This document shows positions 1 to 7,503 of a stretch of DNA of 37,186 nucleotides, in pieces. Position numbers and translations under genes: made by a program. This stretch comes from JAUWTJ01 sp965603015 (lineage in GTDB: Bacteria; Pseudomonadota; Alphaproteobacteria; M2410). Where the stretch lies: contig CBFDBJ010000028.1 in the NCBI GenBank assembly GCA_965603015.1, forward strand, positions 1 through 37,186, read 5' to 3'. The notes beneath the pieces are model-generated. The model ran no database searches. It was not told the origin of the DNA and saw nothing but the letters and a program-made list of their open reading frames with translations. How positions within the stretch are numbered: the stretch's first letter is position 1; every line of letters begins with the position of its first letter.

Positions 1-2
1 GC

Positions 3-587
3 ACGCTTGAACAAGGGGCCCTGCCCGTTGGCAAGCACTGGAAATATAACGACGTGCGCGTCAACGTTCTGGCCCTGGCACTACTCTATGTTCTTGAAGA
101 GCCTTTACCGGATGTCCTGAAGCGCGAGTTCATGGATCCGATCGGGGCATCAGACACGTGGGTCTGGCATGGCTATGAAAATTCCTATGTAACCATCAAC
201 GGGCGCAAGATGCAGTCGGTCTCCGGCGGCGGCCATTGGGGTGGTGGCATGTTTATCTCGGCGCGCGATCTGGCCCGGCTCGGCCTGGTTGCCCAGCGCG
301 ACGGGAAATGGGGGACACGGCAAGTGCTCTCGAAGGACTGGATCGCCATGGCGCGAACACCAACGGACATGAACCCCGGTTATGGCTACATGAACTGGTT
401 CCTCAATCTCGACAAGGCGCGCTTCCCCGCAGCGCCCGAGACGGCAGTCGGCTTCTTCGGCAACGGCACCAATATGGTCTATGTCGACAAGGAAAATGAT
501 ATCGTCGCCGTGGTGCGCTGGATCGATCGCAAAAAGACGCAGGAATTCGTCGAGCTGCTGCTTGGTGCACTTGCGAGTGAGGAATAG
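3..587 (+). CDS. Beta-lactamase-fold serine hydrolase, C-terminal part (5' end outside window)
   Basis: The reading frame is open from the window edge, so this is a 5'-truncated gene. The GTG at 54 is unlikely to be the start, because the codons before it encode WKYNDVRVNVLALAL, a typical internal Tyr-containing stretch of class C/NylB-like serine hydrolases. The next recognisable block is HWGGGMFISARDLARLGLV, the usual glycine-rich turn plus helix of this family. Near the C-terminus FFGNGTNMVYVD occupies the place of the KTG/HTG strand. The Ser-x-x-Lys nucleophile would lie upstream and cannot be seen. The gene ends 2 bp before the next start and is presumably in one operon with the AttH-like and phosphotransferase genes. 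Substrate unknown; esterase or amidase activity is the family expectation. Confidence 0.8.
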   Translation, partial: TLEQGALPVGKHWKYNDVRVNVLALALLYVLEEPLPDVLKREFMDPIGASDTWVWHGYENSYVTINGRKMQSVSGGGHWGGGMFISARDLARLGLVAQRDGKWGTRQVLSKDWIAMARTPTDMNPGYGYMNWFLNLDKARFPAAPETAVGFFGNGTNMVYVDKENDIVAVVRWIDRKKTQEFVELLLGALASEE

Positions 588-589
588 GA

Positions 590-1591
590 ATGCCCAAACT
601 TACCGCCGCAGACGAATATTTCTATCACCAGATTCCCGAACCTCTGCCGAATGTTGTGAACCGTCACCCTTTCTGGCGGGAAAGCCTGTTTTTCATCATG
701 CATCCACGAGAGGAACTCGGCGACACGGTCATCCTGACGATGGCGCAGTATCCGCATGCAGAAAAGGTTGATGCCTTTCAGCTTGGTATCATCGGTGAAC
801 AGCCGATCTATCTGGTTCATGAGCGTGCCTATGACGGCGACCCCCATACGCTGAAGGTCGGGCCAACAAGGATCGAGATTGTTGAGCCCTACAAGGAAAT
901 GAGAGTCACAGCAGATGGCAACACATCGCCGGTAGGCCTTGATGTGACGTTCACGGCCCGCACCCGCGAGCGGGGCCTCAGACGCGGCACCATGAAGCGT
1001 GGAGACGAGACCATCTGGGACCAGAGCCATATGATCCAGTCCGGAGTCTATAACGGGACCTATTCCTTTGATGGAAAAACCTATGACGTCAAAGACTGGT
1101 GGGGCCAGCGCGACCATTCATGGGGTATTCGCGACCACGCCCGCTGCCCGATGTGGATGTGGCTGGCGATCCAGCTACCTGACTGCATGATTGCCGTCTG
1201 GAACTGGGAATATGCCAGTGGTGCCCGGGTCTATACAGACGGATGCCTCGCCCCGACAGATATGAGCGAGCCCGTTGTCGTTACAGATTTCCAACATGAC
1301 CTGAACTGGCTTGATGCCGAGGGCAAAGTTGCAAGCTACGGGCTCGATGGCGGCAACATCTTCGGCCTTGCCGGCGGCGTCTCGTTTACATTCGCCGATG
1401 GTCGCAAGGTCGATATCGAGGCAGAAGGTAACTGGGCTTTTCGCTACGGTCCGATGGGCGGCGGCCTTTCCCGCATGAAGGTTCGCACGTCCGACGGACG
1501 CGAGGGTACGGCTATCTACGAGATTACCGGCGCGCACCATCACAGGTATTTCCCCGAGCCGCGCGCAGAAAAGTTACCGACAGGACTATGA
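590..1591 (+). CDS. AttH/CrtC-like protein (DUF7064/DUF7065 type)
   Basis: A 333-aa protein with no signal peptide and many aromatic residues. The block DWWGQRDHSWGIRDHARCP is the conserved signature of the paired domains found in AttH/hydroxyneurosporene-synthase-like beta-barrel proteins. A second barrel follows from about residue 190. Such proteins are often found beside APH-type phosphotransferases and in lipid or steroid gene neighbourhoods, and here the next gene is exactly that. Its stop overlaps the next start (ATGA), so translation is coupled. The biochemical role is not established; binding or hydrating a hydrophobic substrate is an inference from the CrtC-like fold. Confidence 0.75.
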   Translation: MPKLTAADEYFYHQIPEPLPNVVNRHPFWRESLFFIMHPREELGDTVILTMAQYPHAEKVDAFQLGIIGEQPIYLVHERAYDGDPHTLKVGPTRIEIVEPYKEMRVTADGNTSPVGLDVTFTARTRERGLRRGTMKRGDETIWDQSHMIQSGVYNGTYSFDGKTYDVKDWWGQRDHSWGIRDHARCPMWMWLAIQLPDCMIAVWNWEYASGARVYTDGCLAPTDMSEPVVVTDFQHDLNWLDAEGKVASYGLDGGNIFGLAGGVSFTFADGRKVDIEAEGNWAFRYGPMGGGLSRMKVRTSDGREGTAIYEITGAHHHRYFPEPRAEKLPTGL

Positions 1592-2676
1592 GCATGACCA
1601 ACATCCCCATAGAAACCAGCCCTGAAGACATATCAACCGGCTGGCTGACCAATGTCCTCCATAATTCAGGGGCGCTCCACAAGGACGCTCGGCTTGAGAG
1701 TTTTGCCTTCAAGCCTATTGGCACGGGTCAAATGAGTAATTCTTTTCGGATCACGCCGATCTGGTCGGGCAATGATGGCCCTGCAAGTTTTGTCATCAAA
1801 TTACCGTCTGCAGATGAGGGTAGCCGCAACGCCGGTGAAAGCATGGGGGCCTATGAGGCCGAAGTGAATTTCTACAAGCACTATGCGCCAAAGCTTCCGA
1901 TGCGGACCCCGTTCTGTCATTTCACGGGCATTGCCGAGAACAAGGTCGATTTCGTGCTCGTGCTGGAAGACGTGGCGCCGGCTAAACAGGGCGATCAGAT
2001 GGAAGGCTGCACACTTGAGCAAGCACGCCTTGCCGTTGTCGAAGCGACCAAACTGCACGCGCCCTTCCTGAACAATCCGATCCTGGAAGAAACACCCTGG
2101 CTCAACAGAAGCAAAGGGAGCGCGGCAAGTTTTCGGCCCCTGCTGAAAGACTTCTACAAGGGCTTCAGGGAGCGCTATGAGGGCCAGATTGAGCCGGAGA
2201 TCTTCGCCATGGGCGAGAGATATTATGGCGGGATGGACGACTACCCGGAACCGGTTCACGAACCATTTTCCCTGGTTCACTCGGACTATCGCCTCGACAA
2301 CATGCTCTTTGCGACCCCGGAAGGCGGGCCGCCGATTACGGTCGTTGACTGGCAAACGGTCACCTGTGGCAGCCCCATGAGTGATGTGTCCTATTTCATT
2401 GGAGCCGGGCTCCTTGTGGAAGAGCGCCGAGCCCATGAAGAAGAACTCGTGAAGCTCTATCACGAGACCATGCTTGCCTCTGGTGTCACAGATTTTTCCT
2501 GGGGCAAATGCTGGGATCAGTACCGGGCAAACTCCTTTGCCGGGTTCATGATGGCGGTGCTGGCATCAATGCTGGTAGAGCGCACGGCGCGCGGCGACGA
2601 AATGTTCCTCACAATGGCGAGACGCCACGGCCAGCAAATACTTGATCTTGATGCAGAAGAGTTTTTGATCCGTTAA
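1588..2676 (+). CDS. APH-fold phosphotransferase family protein (ACAD10/11-kinase-like)
   Basis: A 362-aa aminoglycoside-phosphotransferase/choline-kinase fold protein. Visible elements are the N-lobe Lys strand ASFVIKLPSAD, the hinge FVLVLEDVAP, the Brenner motif LVHSDYRLDNMLF with catalytic Asp and Asn, and the metal-binding VVDWQTV. Length fits the family. It starts at an ATG overlapping the stop of the AttH-like gene and is the last gene of the operon. Bacterial members next to acyl-CoA metabolism genes resemble the kinase domain of ACAD10/ACAD11, which acts on hydroxyacyl substrates. True antibiotic phosphorylation is unlikely in this context. The 3' end overlaps the convergent ArsR gene by 4 bp. 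Confidence 0.85.
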   Translation: MSMTNIPIETSPEDISTGWLTNVLHNSGALHKDARLESFAFKPIGTGQMSNSFRITPIWSGNDGPASFVIKLPSADEGSRNAGESMGAYEAEVNFYKHYAPKLPMRTPFCHFTGIAENKVDFVLVLEDVAPAKQGDQMEGCTLEQARLAVVEATKLHAPFLNNPILEETPWLNRSKGSAASFRPLLKDFYKGFRERYEGQIEPEIFAMGERYYGGMDDYPEPVHEPFSLVHSDYRLDNMLFATPEGGPPITVVDWQTVTCGSPMSDVSYFIGAGLLVEERRAHEEELVKLYHETMLASGVTDFSWGKCWDQYRANSFAGFMMAVLASMLVERTARGDEMFLTMARRHGQQILDLDAEEFLIR

Positions 2677-2999
2677 GCCGTCTCTGCCTTGCGAACAGGC
2701 TGACAGGCTCGAGGATCACCCTTGCAGCAATCTTCGGTCAAAAACTCAAGCAGTGAGCCCATGCCTTCGAAATTGACCGAGTAGATTATCTTTCGAGATT
2801 CGCGCCGCGAATTGAGCAACCCGCCGCTCTCAAGTTCTTTTAGATGAAACGAAAGAGTCGCCGGAGCAACCTCGAGCGCCTCACCAATTTCGCCAGCCGG
2901 GGTTCCACCCGTGCCCCGCTCAACCAGATGCCTGAAGATCCTGAGACGGGTGTCCTGCGCCAGAGCAGAAAGGGCTTTTACGGCTTGTTTTTCATTCAT
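2673..2999 (-). CDS. ArsR-family winged-helix regulator with C-terminal Cys pair
   Basis: A 108-aa regulator. The winged helix covers residues 5-85 (VKALSALAQDTRLRIFRHL; then the recognition helix region APATLSFHLKELESGGLL). The C-terminus carries DCCKGDPRAC, a vicinal Cys pair plus a third Cys like those in ArsR proteins beside arsenic or redox genes, so thiol or metalloid sensing is plausible. It is divergent from the histidine phosphatase gene with only about 50 bp between starts, so one promoter region probably serves both. Its 3' end overlaps the phosphotransferase gene by 4 bp. No arsenic-resistance genes are in the window, so the ligand is unknown. Confidence 0.85.
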   Translation of the reverse strand: MNEKQAVKALSALAQDTRLRIFRHLVERGTGGTPAGEIGEALEVAPATLSFHLKELESGGLLNSRRESRKIIYSVNFEGMGSLLEFLTEDCCKGDPRACQPVRKAETA

Positions 3000-3052
3000 A
3001 GTTCGATAGTAATGGAAATGTTGGGGTAGTGAAAGCCGGAATTTTCGAAACC

Positions 3053-3640
3053 ATGCACAATTCTCAAAGCGCCCTCACCACGAAGCCTTTCTATTTTCTG
3101 CGACACGGCGAAACCGACTGGAATAAGGAACGCAAGTGGCAGGGCTCACAAGACATTCCACTCAACGACACAGGCATCGCACAGGCCAGAGCAGTCCGCC
3201 CGTTGCTTGACTCTCTGGGCATTAAAACTGTCTGCGTTAGCCCTTTGCAACGAGCCGTCAAGACTGCAAACCTGGCTGCAGGGCACCTGGCAGCCCCAAT
3301 TCAGATCATTGAAGATTTGCAAGAAGTTGGTTTTGGTCCCTATGAAGGAGGCAATCAATACCTCAATCCATGGCACGAAGGATGGAAGGAAGGTGCTCAT
3401 ATAAAGGGCGTTGAGGATCTTCAGGCTTTCCTAGCGCGTGGCCTGTCCGCAATCAACAAAGCCCTCAGTTTTGACGGCCCGGTTCTGATCGTCTCTCACG
3501 GCGGCACCTTTTGGTCTGTGAGGAAATACGCTCGACTGGATCCTGATCTAAGCGCGTGGAATTGTTCACTGTTTGAGCTGAGACCACCTACTGAGCATCG
3601 ACCCTTCTGGCTGCATGAAGCACTCAATCCTCAGGATTGA
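3053..3640 (+). CDS. Histidine phosphatase family protein (phosphoglycerate-mutase-like)
   Basis: The N-terminal motif FYFLRHGETDWN contains the phospho-acceptor His (RHGE). The second catalytic His is in VLIVSHGGTFW near residue 155, and VSPLQRAVKTA supplies the conserved Arg. The length of 195 aa is normal for the GpmB/CobC-like branch; the substrate cannot be told from sequence. I chose the ATG at 3053, which puts the catalytic motif about 15 residues in. A GTG at 3029 would add 8 residues. The 3' end overlaps the convergent patatin gene by 10 bp. It is transcribed divergently from the ArsR gene. Confidence 0.85.
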   Translation: MHNSQSALTTKPFYFLRHGETDWNKERKWQGSQDIPLNDTGIAQARAVRPLLDSLGIKTVCVSPLQRAVKTANLAAGHLAAPIQIIEDLQEVGFGPYEGGNQYLNPWHEGWKEGAHIKGVEDLQAFLARGLSAINKALSFDGPVLIVSHGGTFWSVRKYARLDPDLSAWNCSLFELRPPTEHRPFWLHEALNPQD

Positions 3641-4554
3641 TCTGCCCGCGCCAACAAGGCCTTGAGTTGTGGAATTTTCACCTTGATCGCCTCGCGACCG
3701 AGTGCGATGAGCTCGTCAGCCTTGTCAAACTCGATCTGGGTGATATGGCCGACCTTTGGCTCAATATAGACGTCAGCGGGACAGGTCGCTGCATGCCCGC
3801 GCGCGATTTCGCGAAGGATCAAGGCACTGGACGTAAGCGCGACCCCAAGAAAACCCGGCTCCTTTGCCTCCCCTCGAAAAAACCTTGCGACTGACTGGCT
3901 CAGATTGGCAAACGCAGCTCTCGCACCTGCCGTTTCACCGCCCTTGCCCGGCGTTGCCTGCTCATCGGGACGGCGCAACAAACCGGCTGCGGCGGCCTGA
4001 CCTTCAAAATCACCGACAATATTCACGCCAATGACCAGGTCGGCACCGAGATCCCGGCAGGTCGAAACGGGAACTGTGTTAAGAAGCCCGCCATCGACCA
4101 GAAGACGCTCGCCACTTCGCACCGGTGTAAACACGCCAGGAATGGAAATCGATGCGCGCAGTGCGTCGATAACATCGCCTTTATCAAAAATCACCTGATC
4201 ACCGGACACAAGATCAGCGGCAACAGCGGCAAAGGGCCTGTCGAAATTCTCGATGCGGCTGTCGCCCAAATGTTCACGCAGCAACGCGACCACCGGAGCG
4301 CCGGCCAGAAAACCGTTTTTGCCAATCTGGACATCTGCAAGGCGGATCATGCGGTGCCAGTTCATACCGCGCGCGACCTTCTCCAGCGCCTCCATCTTGC
4401 CTGCCACATAACAGGCGCCGACGATCGAACCGATGGATGTCCCGGTTACAATATCCGGCTTGATGCCATTCTCGGTCAAAACCTGGATGATGCCGATGTG
4501 GGCCCAGCCGAGGGCCGCGCCGCCGCCAAGGGCCAACCCGAGTTTTTGTGTCAT
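3631..4554 (-). CDS. Patatin-like phospholipase, RssA type
   Basis: A 307-aa alpha/beta hydrolase-like lipase. The oxyanion-hole glycine run ALGGGAALGWAHIG lies at the N-terminus, the nucleophile elbow GTSIGS follows at about residue 40, and the catalytic Asp is in VDGGLLNTVPV near residue 155. Together these form the Ser-Asp dyad of bacterial patatins. There is no signal peptide, so it is probably cytosolic or peripheral at the inner membrane, as for E. coli RssA. The C-terminal 100 residues form a less conserved helical part. It is followed by the 10-bp convergent overlap with the phosphatase gene. Physiological substrate unknown. Confidence 0.9.
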   Translation of the reverse strand: MTQKLGLALGGGAALGWAHIGIIQVLTENGIKPDIVTGTSIGSIVGACYVAGKMEALEKVARGMNWHRMIRLADVQIGKNGFLAGAPVVALLREHLGDSRIENFDRPFAAVAADLVSGDQVIFDKGDVIDALRASISIPGVFTPVRSGERLLVDGGLLNTVPVSTCRDLGADLVIGVNIVGDFEGQAAAAGLLRRPDEQATPGKGGETAGARAAFANLSQSVARFFRGEAKEPGFLGVALTSSALILREIARGHAATCPADVYIEPKVGHITQIEFDKADELIALGREAIKVKIPQLKALLARADQS

Positions 4555-4644
4555 AAAAAGACCTGCCGTTGTTCAAGTTCTCGCAACAAGAACTAACGCA
4601 GGTTTGGCACTTCTGCAATCTGATGATGTTTTGCCTGTGCCGTC

Positions 4645-4911
4645 TCAGTGCAAGACAAATTCCTCAGCCGCACCGACCTCGCTGGCGGAAATCAACTCCA
4701 TGGCACCAACGGTCACCGAGTGGAGACGGCCATCCAGATTGTTTTCCCAAAATTCAAGAAATTTCATGAGGCGGGGATACTTTGGCGACAGATCGAGATT
4801 CTGCCAGACGAATGTTTGAATAAGGGAGGGATGATCCGGCATATGGTACAAGATCTCCGCTGTCGCGAGGCGATACCCCTTGAGTTGGCGCGTAAATTGT
4901 TCATCTGTCAT
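4645..4911 (-). CDS. usg: Usg family protein
   Basis: An 88-aa protein matching the small alphaproteobacterial Usg family, best known as the ORF near trpF in Caulobacter. The recognisable core is LATAEILYHMPDHPSLIQTF followed by VWQNLDL, KFLEFWENNLDG and LHSV. A good ribosome-binding site (AAGGAG) sits 8 bases before the ATG. No trp genes are present here, so the usual neighbourhood is lost or this is a second context. Molecular function is not known for the family. It is the first clearly chromosomal gene left of the virion cassette. Confidence 0.85.
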   Translation of the reverse strand: MTDEQFTRQLKGYRLATAEILYHMPDHPSLIQTFVWQNLDLSPKYPRLMKFLEFWENNLDGRLHSVTVGAMELISASEVGAAEEFVLH

Positions 4912-5076
4912 GGCTTATACTCCTTACACCACCAAAGACTAGAACAGACAGGTTAACAGTTTTCACCCCTTTAACACTTTCCTCCTGTTACAGATTGTCT
5001 TTTTGGTGTTAGCACTCCAAGGCACGGCTGCCAGATATGAACAAACTCGCCATTGACCGGACTTATCGAGATATGC

Positions 5077-5280
5077 TCACTTCACCGGAGCCGGAAATGC
5101 GTGGACACTGGATTTTGCCATGGCCATCTCACCCGTTCGTAAATAGTGTTCGACGACGGCAGCAAAGGCAAGCCAGTCATCCGGAGCCACGATCCCACAT
5201 GCTGTCACATAGTCAAGCGCAAGAACTCGAACTCTCTGATCTGTATCGAGATCTTTTAGCAGGAACGGTAACGCGGTCAT
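5077..5280 (-). CDS. Hypothetical small protein at the 3' end of the virion cassette
   Basis: A 67-aa ORF preceded by a purine-rich site (GGGGGCAGAG) directly upstream of its ATG. It lies 56 bp after the coiled-coil/TM gene in the same orientation. Its alternating hydrophobic-acidic pattern (DQRVRVLALDYVTACG; WLAFAAVVEHYLRTGEM) looks like a small helical protein. No family recognised. A plus-strand frame over the same DNA (5037-5342) is also open, but it has no good ribosome-binding site and would be alone in its orientation. Confidence 0.5.
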   Translation of the reverse strand: MTALPFLLKDLDTDQRVRVLALDYVTACGIVAPDDWLAFAAVVEHYLRTGEMAMAKSSVHAFPAPVK

Positions 5281-5336
5281 CTCTGCCCCCTATTGAACGA
5301 AAAACTCTGGAACAGGTTTTGCACCAAACCTCTGAT

Positions 5337-5663
5337 TCATGATCCGCCTCTCCAAAAGGCTTTCAGGACATCAAGCAATGCACCTGATACCAGGCCGGCA
5401 ACGCCGCCAATCCCCAACAACATCCCTCTCGCGCCCGCCCTGGTTTTCACGTAGCTCCTGACGTGTGGGTCGACCTGAGTTGCAACATGATTACTCAAAA
5501 TGGTGTGTCTTTCCTCGACAACATCAAGCCGCACTACGGCCTCGACCGAGTGCTTGATGAGCGCCGTGTGCAACTCATCCATCTTGCCAAAGATCTTCGA
5601 TGTCTGGTCCTTGACGGTCTTCATGTCCGCTTTCAGACCTCCAATATCCTCTTCGACACTCAT
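5337..5663 (-). CDS. Small coiled-coil protein with one C-terminal membrane segment (holin/spanin-like candidate)
   Basis: A 108-aa protein. Residues 1-75 are predicted helical with heptad-like spacing (EEDIGGLKADMKTVKDQTSK). Residues about 83-102 form one hydrophobic glycine-rich membrane segment (MLLGIGGVAGLVSGALL) followed by a short basic tail. This layout occurs in small phage proteins near lysis genes, but no endolysin is adjacent, so a holin role is only a guess. It starts 10 bp after the stop of the upstream beta-rich gene and is likely co-transcribed with the tail module. Confidence 0.7.
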   Translation of the reverse strand: MSVEEDIGGLKADMKTVKDQTSKIFGKMDELHTALIKHSVEAVVRLDVVEERHTILSNHVATQVDPHVRSYVKTRAGARGMLLGIGGVAGLVSGALLDVLKAFWRGGS

Positions 5664-5673
5664 AGGTTCTCCG

Positions 5674-6129
5674 TCAAATTTTCAGTGCAAAAATTGTGTA
5701 GTCAGCGGAACCTTCTACCGCTCCCGACGTTGGCCGGATCTCGACCGTCAATGTTGTTGTCACTTCAATTCCGCTCAGCTTGACACTGTCCACGTTCTCC
5801 CACGCCCGATCAGTGGACAATGGGAGCCATGACCCCAGTCCGGCATTCAGAGAGTTGGGTGGGTTTGTGAGTCCAGAGGAGTAAGTGGCTCGAATTTCAT
5901 AGTCATCACCTATCGTCACTTCAGGAACCGAGATCCAGTCCTGGTAGTACGTCCAACTGGCCGAGGAGATTGTAACATTCCTGTATACCTTCCCGCCACG
6001 GGTAAACTTTAACCCGGAATAAGGATCGACGGTATTGGTGTGAGATGCTGAGCCACCGGCAAGCGTGACCGATAAGCCACCCGCCGTATTTGCAACGACT
6101 GAAGTTGAGACAAGAAGTGCGGGGATCAT
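5674..6129 (-). CDS. Beta-rich phage protein downstream of the tail fibre
   Basis: I place the start at the ATG at 6129 because it overlaps the tail-fibre stop as ATGA. The frame stays open further upstream, but that part lies inside the tail-fibre gene. The resulting 151-aa product begins MIPALLVSTSVVANTAGG and is dominated by Ser/Thr-rich beta strands (LSVTLAGGSASHTNTV; VTTTLTVEIRPTSG). It may be a fibre accessory, receptor-binding tip or chaperone; no family is recognised. The first 15 residues are mildly hydrophobic but not a clear signal peptide. Confidence 0.75.
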   Translation of the reverse strand: MIPALLVSTSVVANTAGGLSVTLAGGSASHTNTVDPYSGLKFTRGGKVYRNVTISSASWTYYQDWISVPEVTIGDDYEIRATYSSGLTNPPNSLNAGLGSWLPLSTDRAWENVDSVKLSGIEVTTTLTVEIRPTSGAVEGSADYTIFALKI

Positions 6130-7355
6130 GGCGCCACATCCCCATAGGCGGCCCAGGTATCGGATGCGACTTTTACGATACACATCACTGCATATTGCTG
6201 TGAGGTCTTGAGACCATTCGGAGCCCGCAACAATACCGCCGCGCCGGGCGCAATCGTCACTTGACCAGCACCCGACTGAAAAACCTGAATCACTGTCCCG
6301 ATTGAAAAGTTCACTGAAGAGTTTGGCGGCACCGTCCATGTCACCGCAGCGGCTGATGTGCTGTCCTGCATAGTATTCGCATCGGTCAAAGCGAATATCT
6401 TCGCAGATGCCTGCGCAACCACCTTTACACCAAAATCGTCCAGACCAATCTTCCTGTGGGCAGACGCCGAATCGTCCCATATCAGCAACTCATCCGCTGA
6501 ATGATCCAGATCGTTCGCGGAGATGGCAATAAGTTGATTGATGGGCAAAGCAGTGTTTCCAGCAACTTTTAGGTTGCCATTTACTATATCAAAATTCCCC
6601 AAGGAATCCACTACTGCATTATTCGCTCCAGCGGTTCCAATTCGAAGCCGATCATTGACGTGGTCGTATACCAGATACCCTCTATAAGCTTGATCTCCGA
6701 CTAGACCATCGGCAAAATAAATGTTGGCATTGCTGCCGGAGCCAGCGTAAATAGTTAATCCCTCGGCATCTAAGCCCGAACCCACAACAAGATTGTTGGC
6801 ATCTGCATATAGTGCAGATGGTGTTACAAAGTTGATTCCCACCTTGTCATTTACTGAGTCTACATAGAATGTACTCGTGCCAAACGTTGCATTTCCTGAT
6901 GCAGTCAAAGTTTCAAAAACGTTGAATCGCGGGTTGTTCTGGAGCTGAAACTGCGCTCCATCATAGACGACAATTACAAGACTACCTACCCCAATCTCAC
7001 CACCTGTCAATGCAGCCCCGTTCTTCTGAATCGTTTTGGGGCCTAAGGCATTTACATCTACCGTCGATGCTCCGGTATTTTCGTATGACGCAAAAAAGTG
7101 AAAAGTTTGTCCGGCCGCATAGGCTGTGATGGCGGGAGCCGGAGAAATGGCATAGACATCGGCCACACCGGTGTCAGCCGCGTAGGCTGATATCCCCCCA
7201 AGACTTTCATCCCACCACGACTTGATCGCAGACATCATTCCGCGAGCTGAATTATTTACTGCAGATGGTGCCATGCCCTCCTGCCAGTTGATACCTGCAT
7301 CCGCTATATCGTTGGATGCCGGGGCCGTTGACCAGTCTTTAATATTGTTTGTCAT
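6126..7355 (-). CDS. Tail fibre / receptor-binding protein
   Basis: A 409-aa structural protein. The N-terminal segment DWSTAPASNDIADAGINWQEGMAPSAVNN is split by short turns and is a typical start of podovirus fibres (residues 6-34). An NNSARGMMSAIKSWWDE helix follows. Residues 60-150 are a repetitive beta domain (ANAL..., GAQFQLQNNP). The middle has fibre-like content such as TASGNATFGTSTFYVDSVNDKVG, here described by residues 150-172. The C-terminal 100 residues form a further beta-rich domain ending VKVASDTWAAYGDVAP. It would sit at the virion tip and decide host range. The stop is shared with the next start. Confidence 0.85.
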   Translation of the reverse strand: MTNNIKDWSTAPASNDIADAGINWQEGMAPSAVNNSARGMMSAIKSWWDESLGGISAYAADTGVADVYAISPAPAITAYAAGQTFHFFASYENTGASTVDVNALGPKTIQKNGAALTGGEIGVGSLVIVVYDGAQFQLQNNPRFNVFETLTASGNATFGTSTFYVDSVNDKVGINFVTPSALYADANNLVVGSGLDAEGLTIYAGSGSNANIYFADGLVGDQAYRGYLVYDHVNDRLRIGTAGANNAVVDSLGNFDIVNGNLKVAGNTALPINQLIAISANDLDHSADELLIWDDSASAHRKIGLDDFGVKVVAQASAKIFALTDANTMQDSTSAAAVTWTVPPNSSVNFSIGTVIQVFQSGAGQVTIAPGAAVLLRAPNGLKTSQQYAVMCIVKVASDTWAAYGDVAP

Positions 7356-7370
7356 TTGCCTTTTCCTTCA

Positions 7371-7449
7371 GGATTGACCAGTCAATCCGCTATAGATCGC
7401 CGTTAAACCAGGTGCGATAACTCCGAAATCCGGGAAGTTGCGGCGATCT
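7371..7449. repeat. Two inverted repeats in the gap before the tail-fibre gene
   Basis: GGATTGAC-CA-GTCAATCC (7371-7388) is a near-perfect palindrome. AGATCGCCG (7394-7402) pairs with CGGCGATCT (7441-7449) around a 38-nt loop. They fill most of the 148-bp gap between the internal-virion gene (stop 7504) and the tail-fibre start (7355). The palindrome could be an operator, and the larger pair a leader-RNA stem or terminator without a U-tract. Nothing coding is visible in the gap. Confidence 0.45.
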
Positions 7450-7503
7450 CCAATTGACCTTCCCTCGCTCCCAACTCCTCAGCACTAAAGACGGCCAATC
7501 TGG

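Noticed and set aside
479..1117. A 212-codon minus-strand frame opposite the AttH-like gene
   Set aside because: Antisense to two coupled genes with clear family signatures; no start signal.
5037..5342. A 101-codon plus-strand gene at the cassette end
   Set aside because: It overlaps the minus-strand 67-aa gene, which has the better ribosome-binding site and shares the operon direction; not fully excluded.
5674..6480. A longer version of the beta-rich gene starting at 6480
   Set aside because: The upstream 117 codons overlap the tail fibre in another frame and are not protein-like; the ATGA overlap at 6129 fixes the start.
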